A stretch of 64,000 nt of DNA from Rhea pennata. Lineage: Eukaryota > Chordata > Aves > Rheiformes > Rheidae. Below are positions 11,501 to 24,500 of the stretch, piece after piece (position 1 is the first letter of the stretch; every line of letters begins with the position of its first letter). A model generated the notes under the pieces. That model saw only the letters and a program-made list of their open reading frames with translations. It had not been told where the DNA came from and searched no databases. A program made the translations under genes and the position numbers. Location: assembly GCF_028389875.1 (NCBI RefSeq), contig NC_084668.1:27944993-28008992 (forward strand), in the 5' to 3' direction.

Positions 11501-14500
11501 AGAAACTCAGTTGTCAAAGCTGTAGTTTGATGTTTTTGTAACAGTAAAAGTAAAAATAATTTGATGTTTGTGACGTCGTCCAATTCCAGCATAAGGAATT
11601 TTAAACAAACTCTGATGTAACTGAAAGCTGGACGTTATACAGGTGAAAGCTGCAGGATATTTCCATGTATTTCATGATGTGAAGTGTTTATACAAGTGGT
11701 CTAGAGGAATATTTGCACATGTCCTAACTTTAAGCTTGTATTTGCACTCAGCAAGATTAATCGAGTGTCTGAAGTTGAGCGTGCGTTTACTTTAATGCCT
11801 TGCTGGATCAAGGCGATGTGAACATCTATTTTAAAGATCTATTATTGAGATTCTTCCCAGTAAGCAGTTGCAGCTCTGTGGTGCACGTTACATGTTAGTC
11901 CTCTGAAGGTTTTTGTGTTTAGGAAAAAATTCTTAAGAAACTTCTATCTACTGATTTGCCTCTTGAATTTATAGTTATTATTTATATTGTCATTTATATT
12001 GCAGTCACAGAAAAGGTTCTTTACAGTGTATATTTTTTACTTATTTATTTAATGTTTTTGCTAGATTGCATTGTTCATGAAGGTACCCTAAAATACAGAA
12101 TATTACTGCAGCAAGGTTCATATTCTTCCTGCTTATTCAGTTCATAATTTCCACTGACTGCAGTTTAATTATAGCTCAAAAATGCTTTCTGGTCAGTGGG
12201 AGTAGAGAGACTGTTTGGGGGAAAGAAAAGAAAAGAAAATCTTAGTCAAAAGCTAATTATTTAGGGAAAAATGTATAAAACACAAAAGGCCCCAGAGGTT
12301 GACATCGACAGGTTTACCTCATGTTAAAACTAAAATTCTTTTTCTTCGCAAAATTTTTACTTCAGGAGAGTTCATATGTGCTATTAAAAATACCATGTGC
12401 TAGAATAAATGGAACTTTTGAAATACTTGATTTGGGGCAGAAGAAGTTATAAAACTGGCAGTTGTGACACTTCAATGCAAGGTAAATGCCGTAGGGCACA
12501 TTATTAAGAAAACTTTATAATTCTGGGGAGTTTTGCTGTTTAAAAATAATTCTCTGAAAAGCATCACGGCTGGAGAATGTGAATATTTTGTTTTGTGCTT
12601 GTGTACGCTGCTGTATGCTTCTCTGTGCCGCGTAGCGCTTATCGCCGTTGGGCTTACCTGCACTTTACACAGCGATGTTCCTTTAGGTCTGAAATGATGT
12701 TTACTTCAGAGAGATGAAATAGCTTGCCCCAGACTCAGAAACGCACATTTTTAATAGGAAAGAGAAAGAACCGACCAACTTCAGAGGGAAACGCGGGTCA
12801 GAGGCCTCCTCGCCCCCGCGGCTGTGCGGAGCGCAGCGTTCCTTCCTCGGGGGCTCCGAGCTCTTATCTCTGTGCGTAGTGAAATAAGTCAAATCTTCAG
12901 GCTTTTGAAGTGCTTGCGTATCATTATTTTCTCTTGCATGTTGTACTGATAGGTTGTATGATATGCTGCTTTAGGAGGAAATGCTCAGCTTTTACACTAA
13001 GGAAAGGGCTGACACCTTCCTAAATTGTACAGAGCTGCACACAACAGTTCTTGGACGTGTATTTATATTACACCGAGCTGCTATTCTGTCATGTAACTTA
13101 TAACAAAAGTACCTATAGAAACAAGACACAGGGCTTTTCTGAGTGCTTTAATTATTAAAAAAAAGTTATTAATACTGGTTTTATATGTCCTTCTGATTTT
13201 CTTCTGTGCTCTTTCTCTTTGTAGCATTTATTATGTTATTATTTAAGATCTGTTTTATTTGGTATCTTCACACTTGCCAGTAGTGGATGCCGAAGGAAGG
13301 ATATAAAAATGAGACAAATATCGTCATATTCCGTCAGAAGTACCCCCCTTATCTCCTCGAGATTTCCTGTGCTGTGAGGGTCTCTGTATATTCCAATAGC
13401 ATTTTAATCGGAAGTTTACTTCTGTTTTGGGCATCCTGGTGCTTACCGTTGTTACAGTATGATGATATGTAGTATAAATTCCGGTCCAGATCCCCTTCGC
13501 TGAGGTTTAATTAAGGTCTTGCAGAGGATGAAAGTAAACTGTACTATGCTACTAAATTATTCAAATTAAATTTGTATCATTTGCCTTTCTGCTGTTTTTC
13601 AGCATCTTTTCCCTTTCTGTTCCTCCTTTTGCTTGCCTGTGCCTTCCTGTAGCCACACACCCTTCGTTACCTCTTTTGCTTATTGTTTTGCCTGCTGTTT
13701 CTTGGCATCAGTACTGTACTGCAGGAAGCGTCCACACCTTAGGATGCTGATGTTGGATCCTTGTATTTAAGTCATGAAATTATTCCCTGGCACCTCATCC
13801 TGGAGATCTCTCTTGTCCCAGAGGAGAGGACCGGGTGGCAAGCTGTGGAAAATGGAACTCAAACAGCAACACAGCATTTGTAGAAAGCTAGTAGGTAGAA
13901 TCTTAATAATTTTTAAATATGGGCCATACTGTAAGCAGCCCTTGCTTTTATGTTCAGAGTTGGAGAACTGTTGGCAAGAAAGATGTTTCTGGTTTATTAT
14001 CCCTAACAGATAAAAAGTAATGAAGAAGTGTTCAGAGTAAAGCAGTTCCAAAAATGCCAGTACTCCAGAAGTGTGGATGCTGACTTGGTTTGGAAATAGA
14101 GGTGTAAATCTGAAGAGATCAAGATTTGTCATGTTCCTGCACCGTACTGCCCATTTGTGCCCATGAAGTTGCACGTGTCCGTCTTCCTCAGGCAGTTTTT
14201 CTGTGCTAAGGACAGTTAACCTAATACAGTAAGCTGCAGTCCAGATAAACTTCTCCAGTTAGTGAGATGTAATTTTAGTGTCCTATGTAAAATTAAACAT
14301 CTCCTTTATTTTACAAATGATTATATATTTATGTGTGTACCTTTATCCTCAAAACAGTAAACACAGTCAAAATATTAAAAATTTTAACTTTTGCACAGAC
14401 ATGCCACACACAAAACCAAAAACTAACTCATTACCGTTAGCTAGTTATCTGAATATAAACTTTGAACTTTTAGGCAAATAAAAAATATATTTTAGTTTAC

Positions 14501-15763
14501 TAAAGAAATTTAAATTTAGATTATTCTGTCCATTACTATTATTGCAGGAATTTAATACTTAGTTTCTATTATGTTATTGGTTGTGTTTTTACTAATACAG
14601 ATGCTACAATTCTCAATCTTTTCATGGTTTCATGCATTTCATGCATGAAGTGTGCAAGTCTTCTGTGCAACATAGGAAAAGACAATGAGAGCACTGACTT
14701 CGGTGGAAGGAGAATTTCATCTGATGTGTTCATTATTTTAACCATATTTGATTACTTCCATCTTGGTCTTGATGATTTCCAGAAGCCCATAATGCAGTTT
14801 TTTTTATGTTCTTGATGATGTGTCAGTTTTAACTAGTGATCTAATTTCAGTCTTCTGAAATTTTATTTATTTAAGAAACCTAGAACTACAGTTCCTATTA
14901 AGACACTAAAACATTATTCTCACATTGCTATGCTTTTGTCTGGGGCTGGAGAGGAGGAGGAGGGGAGAAAGCAGAGGAAGCATCCTATTCTGTGGAGAAA
15001 GCCCATTAAAAATTTTGTCATTTAGTCATAAAAACAAAGAATCTGGTATATTTATATTTAGTATATTTATAGTATATAAATAGAAATAATATAAATATTC
15101 TATAAATATATTTATATTGATGTGTTTTGGGGTTTCATAAGAATAAACATAAGTAGCTCCATTATGGATGACAAGATTAATGTCCTGTTGTCCTCACTCA
15201 GCATGTTCACCGGTTGGGTTGACTCTGTCTGACTACCTGGTTTAGGTGAGCAGACTCTGGCTGCTGAAGAAGCATGGGTTGTGAATCATGAGGCTTGTAA
15301 ATACCAGTACGAGTATAAGCCACAGGTTCACCACAGGTGAGTTTAGTTTGGCTTGAAATGTGTCAAATTTCTTTAGCAAAAGGTTTGCATTAAACTAATT
15401 TTGGATATAAAAGAGTAGAACCAAAATAACAATAAGTTGTGATGTGTTCATCTTTTCAATGTTGCTTTCCCAAAGCAAGAATTAAATGCCAGTTGCTATA
15501 AGCACCTTAAGCATATCTTCTAGGGTAGAAATTGCATGCTACTAGGGAATTTTAGCTTTTCAGAGCTGATGGAGTGGTCTCTGTAGTCATCTGAAAAATC
15601 TTTCCTCCTTCCTCCTCCTTCCTCTTGCCCAGAAGGAAAAACCCCGACTGTTTGCATTATGAGATAACAACGTAGTAAAGTTGTATGTCCTGTGGAGATC
15701 GTAAAAAAAATCCTTTCTAAGTTTTAAAATGCTATTTAAATATCTTTCCCCACCTGATCTGTT

Positions 15764-15789
15764 AAAAAAAAAAAAAAAAAAAAAAAAAA
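15764..15789 (+). repeat. Poly(A) tract, 26 bases
   Basis: Uninterrupted A run without a recognisable retroposon body before it. Confidence 0.9.
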
Positions 15790-17302
15790 GAACAATATGG
15801 ATTATGTGAAGAAAGTGCATGTATGCATGAATTCATACAGGATAGAGAAAAAAATTTATAGTGTATTAAATGATACAGAGCATTGCACAGAATAAGTCAA
15901 TATGAATAACAGCTTTAAAATGCCCATATTAATCCCATAATTGCAAATAACTTCTGTATGATCTTATCATAAAACTGTCCAAAATCTAGTGGGACAGCCG
16001 AGCAGGGATGTTTTAGGGTATGAAAACAGAAATATGATGAGAAGCTCCTAAAACAAGCATGGTACACTGACTGTGACACCCTTCTGCCCACCTGTCTTAA
16101 AAGATTACAGCTGCCTCTGTAGGTCATCGGTATCTAACGTAGATTGGAGCCACCTTGCAATAACTCTCATTTGCCCTAGCAACAGCACAGACCATCCACG
16201 ACTGAGTGCGTACTACAGCAGTATTTCAGTACTGCCGAGCAATTAATATTTCTTGACTGCTACTTTGGATCTGATGTATCATCTTCAATGTATTTTTGTG
16301 GTGAGGTTGTACTAGGTGTTGTTTCACTGGTGATATTTGCTAGAGAGCTAGTTTGCATGTGCCTGGAGCTGGTTCCTTAACTGGAAGTGAAGTGCTGATT
16401 TGTTGTTTGAATCTGATTAAAGGGAAAGGTGTTATCCTTCTTTATGCAGGAAAAGAGTTGTTCTCTACCAGCATGGTGGACTTCCTGTGTTACCTTTTCC
16501 ATATAACATATGAAACTATTCCAACCTTTTACTACAGGTGCCTGTCTTAGTACTACCTGGAAGGCACAAACCGCAGTTGAGTGATGTGGAGAAGGGGAGT
16601 CATGTCTTTCCTATCTCTCAAAAATCCCCAATTCCTTGATTTGTGTGTTGTCTGTGATTCTAATTTGGAGTGAGTTGGTCGCATCATCAAGTGTGTGCAA
16701 GGCGAAGGTGGTTTCGTTCCACCTCTTCCCCACAAGCAGGAGCAATACAGTTAGCTTGAGCCGTTTGTCTCCGGACGCAAACCTGAATTCAGTGTCGTAT
16801 TACAGGCATAATCAATGTTCTCATTTGTTGATTAGAAAACTAATAAATACCTAAATAAAAGCTGGATCTACTCAGAATTGCTCTGTATAGCAGTGGAGAC
16901 GGTGGTCAGCATCTACCTTTCATGCAGTAGCCTGATGGTTAGAGTAATTGTGCAAAACACATGGTATACCTGAATACCATACCCTTGGCAGTGTGAATAT
17001 ATCTGACTGTACAACTACCACTTCCGATGATGTCGTTTGACCTGCGGTAGCATGGGATAAAAATAGCGTCTGTGCTTCTTGTTGAACATGGGCAATGTGC
17101 TGCCAGGAATGCAAGATCTGAGGCTAAAGGAAGCGCAAACAAGAAAGAATCTGTTCTGTGTCTTGGAGAAGTGGAAGTTTGGGTAATATTTCTGTTCCTG
17201 GTACTACATATTTTAATGTTGCTTTAATGTGGAATATATAGATAGTCACTGGGTGGAATGCTTTTGAGTATATCAGGTTACATGTCTTTTAGGTACATTG
17301 AG

Positions 17303-17326
17303 TTTTTTTTTTTTTTTTTTTTTTTT
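17303..17326 (+). repeat. Poly(T) tract, 24 bases
   Basis: Uninterrupted T run. No retroposon identified next to it. Confidence 0.9.
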
Positions 17327-19559
17327 ATCGGGCTCTGATAAAATGGAAATACATAGCTTAAATATCTTTGATCTTCAATCTTGGCTCCCAAAGTATAGCT
17401 CGAGGTGTGAATTCTAATAATAAACTTGGACAGAGACCACACTCACACGGTAGCCACTACCAAAGCAGAGGTGTAGCTAAATATCAGGTTCCTCTCAGCT
17501 GAGATAACTATGATAATATGAGTAGCTCTGTTGGATATGGCAGTAAATTATTCCTGTCTTAGGCAGTGTGATATAAGCTTTTATCTCTCCTACTTCGGTG
17601 CACCAACTGTAAAATAGTGACAGTAGCAGTTAGTCTCTTTCAGTAGCTTTCCAAAGATGAATACTATAAAAATTCTGGAATGCTTAATTTCTGTGAGTAA
17701 GTAAGGGCAGTGTGAGGGAAAGGGGAAGAATTTATTTGTTTCATTTTGAGACTTTGATATTAAAACATTTTGTTTTAAAAATACCTATCTTTATTAGTGC
17801 AAAATTAAAAACTAAAGCATTATTCTCACTCTGTGAGAATTATAATGGAAAATATTTTTAGTAAAAGAAGGCAGAGAAAATATACATGCATACATTTAAA
17901 TGCATGCATATATTTATATGTATACAAAATATATGTGTACATTTATAGTCTACAAAACACTTAAATTTGAAAAGATAATAGTCTTTTCTTTCAAAGTAAT
18001 TAACATTCTTGTTATGATCTCAGCTCTGCATGCTGACTGTATCCACTGTGAGCTCATCCTAGAGGATGGATTTGGTTTTATTCAGTGAACAGGACAGGCT
18101 TTTCGGAGGTACTGAAGCTCTTGGCATATCTTCTGTTCTCAGTCACTTTAATTTGTATGGGTTAGCTAAGTTCTCTTAAGTATCTGTGGAAAATGTTTCT
18201 AATATTTAAGCATTACTGCTTCTAAAATTTAGGAAATAATTAAAGTAATGGCAAGTAATTAAATGGTATGTAGCAGGACCTCCATAAAGGCTAAAGATGC
18301 CACGTAAACTCCCACTGTGACTTTAACTCTTGCATGTAGTTGTCTGTAGGTGTGTAGTTAAGGCAGGGAGATCAAGTTCTCGGTTGTGTAGTCTGGTAAT
18401 GGAACTGATATTATGTGCAATTGGTTTTATATATAGGAAACCATCTGTAAAAGCACTTGCCCAGCAGTATATCATCTGCACTTTAAAATTTTATGAAATA
18501 ACAGTGCTAGACTTTCATACTACACCTAGAAAGGACAGGTGTCCGTTCCCCCAACGGAGCATATTTAAAAGCATTCATCAGACCTCTGAATTTCTATCAC
18601 GTTTATAATTTTAAAGGAAGGAAGCTAATATTCTGCATGTAATTCATGCCTTTGCTTTTCTTGCCCCCCACCCCCCTTTTGGGGTGGCACTTAGAGGAAG
18701 GGAAAAATATAAACAGTTTATCTTTTCATAAACATGTCAAAGAAAAGTTTACCCTAAATGGTATTTCACAATCATAATGATCTGTAATAACTGCAAATAA
18801 AGTCTGATCTCTCACTTGATGCTTTTACCAAATGGAATGATTTCTGAAAATGTCAGAGAAAGATTATCCTAAAATAACATTAGCTGGTAGATTATAATTG
18901 GCATTTGATAGCTTAACTAAAGAAAATGGTGCAGCTTGAGCCACTTGCATCCTCCATTGCGAATACATCTTGTGTGCTATCTTAATGGGCTCTTCAGATT
19001 TAATATTTTTGAATACATCTTGTTGAGATAATACAATAAACTTAGGCCAGAATGTGTTATTTTTTTGAGTGTATGTATTTGTGTATGTCTGTGTCATTTG
19101 TGGGGTTTTTTTTGAGGGGGGAGGGAGTCGGAGGTGTATTGCTCTAGTTAAAATTCTAATGTGAAGAGAATTGAACTGCTAATAATGATTTTTTTCTTGG
19201 CAAAAGGATCCCATTCAGTTTATTCATATTATCATTTCTACCAAGACAAGCAATCTAATTTTGGCTTAATATGGCAAATAGCTAAGGCTACTTCTAAGTT
19301 CACATTTATTAACAGTGCTGAGTATGATTTCAGTAAGAAATACTGTATTAAAAAGTATTTATTTTCTGTTTCCTTAGTAATACAAGCTATACTTTTTTTT
19401 TTTCTTTTTTGAAACTTCCTTTTTTGAACCAAATCCCTGTTAAGCAGGTGAGGAATGCGTCTTTTCCCAGGTGCTCATTTTGTACCTTCCACTCTCACGT
19501 TTGAGAGCCAAGTTCTGTGCTCACGCTTCCTCTTCCTGAGGCAAGTTCGTAGTCCTAAT

Positions 19560-19900
19560 GAAATCTCTGTGAAAGCACTGTCCCGCGTTTCCACGGCTCT
19601 TACCGTGCTAATTGCAGCGTTTAACTAGACCGTAGCTACTCTGAGAAATCGAGGCTAGCACGCGGGATAGCAGGCCGTGCCGTGGCTTGCGAAACCTGTG
19701 GGCTGCTGCCCGTCCCGTCCGGCCCCGGAGCGCGTTTGGACGCGTGACCTTCTTCCAGGTACGGCCGCTACAAATGCTGCGGGAGCGGGGCTGCGGGTTG
19801 GTAAGAGGAGGTCAGGGTCTGGGAGGCTGCAGACTTCTGTGCATAACCAAAAAGGGAGGAAAAGCGGTACACCGGTGTGAGGAAAGACGCCTTTGAAAAT
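19560..19900 (+). other. CpG patch with two strong donor-like sites
   Basis: A small GC-rich, CpG-bearing block about 36 kb upstream of ZNF804A. It contains CAG/GTACGG (cut before 19759) and GGTTG/GTAAGAGG (cut before 19801), both close to the 5' splice-site consensus on the + strand. Frames of 60-70 codons here resemble nothing known. The combination of CpG patch and donor could mark the first exon of a non-coding transcript, but this needs RNA data. Confidence 0.3.
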
Positions 19901-20953
19901 CTTACGATTGATACCGTTTTATTGAGTTCTATCTGTCTTCTACCTAAAATTGCTTTTCTTGACAGAGTTTAGCCAACTCTTCTTGGCACTAATTTTGGCT
20001 GGATGGTCAGACGCCTACGAACTTTGCTATTTCAGGTATGCATCCATGTGCCACTTATGTTTCATCTCGTGCTGTGAAAAAAGCTTTCAGAATGGCTTCC
20101 TACAGGTGTTGAATAATTTAGATGAAGAATGAAACTTGCTGAATGCCACAATCAGTTTTAAGTATATAGAAGAGTTGCCGATAGGAATGACCTTTTCAGA
20201 AAAGGACTTTCAGGGAGTTTCTCTTCATCCATGAAGCTTTTTAGAGGCTTATTTGAAAGATTTCATTATCACTGTAAAATTAATAATAAAGATCAAGAAT
20301 ATTTTATTAATACAATAATAATAAACCTTGATGAAGATTAATAATGTCATTAACAACAAGATTAATAAAAAGAATAAGCACTTAGTCATCAAAAAATCTT
20401 TTAGAATAGCTATTTTGAACATGAAATAACTAATTCCCTCTTCCCATGTCACCTTGAAGCCCATTTCTCAAGATTTGACAGCTGAAGTAAATAAAAATGT
20501 ATTACAAGTTACACAAACCTCTCTAATATTGGAGTCAGTATTTCTACTGACATCTACTTAGACCCTATTTTAGGGGGCTTATGGTATTTCATGATAAAAA
20601 TTCACTGTAAGCTAATAATCAGCATAAGGAGGCTGTGCCTTTAGAATATAGCTTTCAAGGAAGACAAACGCTCTTTTTTAAGCATACTTTTTAAAGTATG
20701 ATATGGACATTCTTTCATTATATGTTTTTAAATGTTTAATTGAATACCACTTGAAACCAGTTCTCATTTAAAAAAAACATTTAATAGAATATTCTGGTAT
20801 CCTGGTTAGAAAAGGAGTGATGTCGTTCACCTGTTTAGCTACATGTGGTAGCTTCCTAAATGTTTGTGATACATCACATACGACACAGGATTTGGGGAGA
20901 GATGTTGTGCTTTGAGGAATTTTTCTTTTCTTCTTAAATCCCATCTATCCCTG

Positions 20954-20988
20954 GATAGATAGATAGAATATCCCTAGATAGATAGATT
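20954..20988. repeat. (GATA)n, two short clusters
   Basis: GATAGATAGATAGA and GATAGATAGAT separated by a few bases. Confidence 0.75.
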
Positions 20989-21327
20989 TAGAAAGTAGAC
21001 TTACAGTTGTTTCAGAGCTGTATACAACAGCAATCCTCGTTTCAAAAACATTTACTTTTAATTCACTTTTGTATAAAGCCTATTGCCATATTCCCCACTT
21101 AGAGAATAAAATGGAAATTAATCTGTAGGAGAAACATTTTTGTGAACATGCCAGCTTCCGTAACATCTTAGAGATTTTTGAAAGGTATTTTATGAGCTAC
21201 ATTTAGAAATTCTGTCCTTCTGAAATAGCAGGAAGAAAAATGTTCTTTTAGTAGTGTTGTGTTGTAAAATATGTGCTTGCACTCAGACAAATCCGCTTAC
21301 CTGTAATGATACCCATGTTTTTATAAT

Positions 21328-21561
21328 ATGCTGCCTCATGAATTTAAGCTGAAGCTGATGAAGCTCCGCTCAGGTGAAAAAGTCTGTGCTGGTGGATGTG
21401 ACTATCGTATCAGAGCCACTTTTTCCAAATTTATCCATCAGGCTTCCACTGAATATGTGGGATACAATGAAAAGGACAGTGAACGCCCAGAAAATCCACG
21501 GTTCCCCTTTCTTCTCTGCCGAATCGTTGAATTGTGGATAGATAGTCTTAAGGAGATCTGA
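21328..21561 (+). pseudogene. Unrecognised 77-codon frame with coding-like composition
   Basis: Begins MLPHEFKLKLMKLRSGEK and ends WIDSLKEI. An in-frame stop precedes it at 21307-21309. Unlike the other open frames in the desert, it has a mixed, charged composition, varied third positions and few low-complexity runs, as in real coding sequence. I cannot match it to a family. It has no clear splice sites that would make it an exon. It may be a fragment of a retrocopy, a remnant of a transposon protein, or chance. Confidence 0.15.
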
Positions 21562-24500
21562 GTCTTCTTTCTAGGTCACTCTTCAAGCTTTTGGTAGGTC
21601 ACTTGCATGACTCTGCTATAGTTTTTCTAATAGATAGATTATGAAAAATATTGCTGATCTCCCTTGTAAGTGCTCTGAGGTCTAAGAATGAAAATAAAAA
21701 CTGAAATTAATAAATATTGCAATATCCTTCCATATGTATGGATATTGTAACAACATTCTGCATGTGAAAGTACAAATTGTGACATTTGCTGAGATATATA
21801 GAAAAATATCCTTAAAACTAGGAAGTTGAATGCATTATTTTTAATCTAGGGTAGCAACCTATGTGGAGACAGACGCAACAGTGAGTGTTTACACTACCAT
21901 GGCCATATGGTTGGCTTTGGGGAACTAACAGTTTTACCTCTCTCAAAGTTGAAATGCAGCTACAAGACTGTATAGTGAAAGCATGTAGGATCACTAAGGG
22001 GAAAATGAGCTTTCTTTAAAAGAAGCAAGGCTTGCTGAATTACAGCTGTTGCTAAATCAGTAAACTGACCAATGAGTCTGAGAAAGAGGAAAAGAAAGTG
22101 GGAGAGTTTCCTGCCTCGGTGGGAAAAGGGTGAATTGCTGGGAGGAAGTTAGGATTGTGAAGCACATTAGTGTTTAAAGGTTTCCTTTTCTTTTTGTACT
22201 TAAAAAAAATCATTTTAATACACATTTGAATTAGGACTGAATATGAGCAAACTGCCACTGAAAGGTATTTCATCCAGTCTGAGTCTGGAGTCAGGTACTT
22301 CCCATGAAAAATCGTTCTGAAGGGCTCGAAGAAGCAGCCACGATTGAGAACACTGTCAAGCCAGCTGGCTGTGTATTAAATATTTGTTAGGCTATTTTTG
22401 TAATGTTTTACCTTCATCTGTCAATATAAGGCATGTCTAAATGTCCTCTGTTGCCTGGCTTCGTTCTCCTGGGTCACCTTGTTTCACAGATGACGTGTGA
22501 CAAATAGTTAAACCACGAGGAGAGGTGGCTCTTACAGCAGCGTTCCTGCCCTGACGGACTCGCCAAAGCATTCTGGATTAGCAGTAAGAGTGATGTAGAG
22601 AAGGAGACTTCATTTACACACCACAATATATACAAAAATCTCATTTAGCAGACTTGTTCAGAGTTATTAATAGCATAATTAATCTGCATTTCCCCCTCTC
22701 TTTTACAATCAAAACTTCTTAAAATGAAGGATTATCTTGTTATCTTGTGGCTCAGACCTGGCCAGGCTATTTGTTAGCACTGAAGTAGATTAGTATCTTC
22801 AACCAAAACAAATCCTAAATCTTTTCTCTGAAGCTACGCATGATAGTGATATTTCCACGTGCAGTTTGGGAGTTACACTGATGATCTTACTAGATGGTGA
22901 AGACCAGAGAGGAAGATCAGTTGTTAAAAAGTAAGAATGGGGTAGTTCTTAGCATTTTTAAAAGTCTTCAGCGTCTTCAATTATTGGCAATTGTGTGATT
23001 ACCATAGATAGAATCCTAAAAATCATTTATAGGCTACAGTGGTAACACTGGCCAGTGATAATCTGCGGAGAGCGGATTAATCTGTGCTGTACATCTACAG
23101 GTTGCTTCGGGAAGCGAGGGGAACATGTGCTCATGCCAAGCAGAGGTATAGATGCAGCTGCTCTTGAACAGTCCCACTTTTCTGTCTGAGTTTCGGGCAG
23201 CGAATCCTCTCCAGCCAGAGGTTCCTCTTGCTCAAAACAGTAGAAGCCGAGTGGAAGCATTAATAAGGCTGCAGTGCACTCGTGCTGCTGCTGATGTATA
23301 GTAATGCCAACTAATGCCTGGCCCAGCTGGCTCACTGGGATGAACTGCCAAGTGCCTCTAAGATTTTGGGGGTTTGGGTGACACTAATGTTAGACCGGGA
23401 AAAGCAGCTGGCAAATCTGGCAAGAGTCCTTGGCACTCCCAACTAAAGGAATACATCTGCTCTCTTTGACTGTAGTTTAGCCTGTGGACATCTGTGTTAC
23501 TCATGGGTACTCAGGTGCGCGGTTAGCCAGGAGTGCTTATTTCCATTTGAATTTGGCTGGACGGATGCACTCTTTCCTCTCCCATGTGGAGCTTGAGACA
23601 TTTACTGCATGCTTTTGTTGGCCTGGAACCATGCTGTTGTAATACAGGATATGGGACAGGGGGGTTGTGCAGAAGGTGAACTGCTTACCTACAAAACAGT
23701 GGTGTGCAGAAGGACATGCACTGGTTTCCAAGTGCAGCTCAAAGTGCTGCTTTGAACCTACAAACCTTAAAGAGCCTAATTTGTGGTAGAGCCAACACCG
23801 TTCTCCTCCTGCAGAGGATGAAGTGGAACCCTTACCCAGGAATGGGTGGGAACTGTGTTAGGAAGGCCCCATGGCTTGGGAATTAATTCCAGTACTGTTT
23901 GATCCCTTTTAAAACTAAGGTTTGTCCATCTTAAGAGAGATCCAAAGTCTGGATGGTGGCTCTGTGGCTCCTACCCTGGGCCAATTTTTTGAGAAGCAAA
24001 ATGATTCTTGGAGTTCCCCTTTTGCAGAAACCTGCTCTCTGCCGGTTTGTTTCTTTTCACCACTTGCACACTAGGACCGAGTCCTCCTCTGTTCTGACTT
24101 CTCGTGTCTGTGTGGCACAGTGGCTTTGGAGAGCCTGGTGTGGCTGCGTTGGAGGTAGTTCTTCTCTCCTATCTTAAGTGTTCATATGTTCATAAAGCAA
24201 GCCTCAATCTAATCCTAAAGAGGTGAGGTCAAATAAATCCAGACAAATATTGAAAGATTGTGGGTTTATCCATGTGCCTGCTTTTTGTATTCCTTCTTTT
24301 ACAATAATAGATAAAGCAAGCAGCTAAAGAAATATACTTCCTAATCTGTTTTCTAATTACTTTGAATATCAGCTGTATGTATAGAGCTGTTTCTCAAGTT
24401 GCAAAAATTTTGTTCCTGAAGGCTACCATCTGAGACCCATTTGGGGTCCCATTCTGCTATGTGCTGCATATCAGTCCTCAGCCACACAGCACCATTTGTA

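Larger units (their letters stand above)
8545..19555. other. Gene-free AT-rich DNA
   Basis: No supported gene or RNA gene. Two small GC patches with several CpGs lie at about 9965-10095 and 12785-12860. A 26-base A tract (15764-15789) and a 24-base T tract (17303-17326) are the only clear repeats. Strongly AT-rich DNA occurs at 15040-15120 and 17880-17945. Confidence 0.55.

Noticed and set aside
13767..14174. 135-codon - strand frame
   Set aside because: No family resemblance, no splice or promoter context, and an overlapping frame on the other strand.
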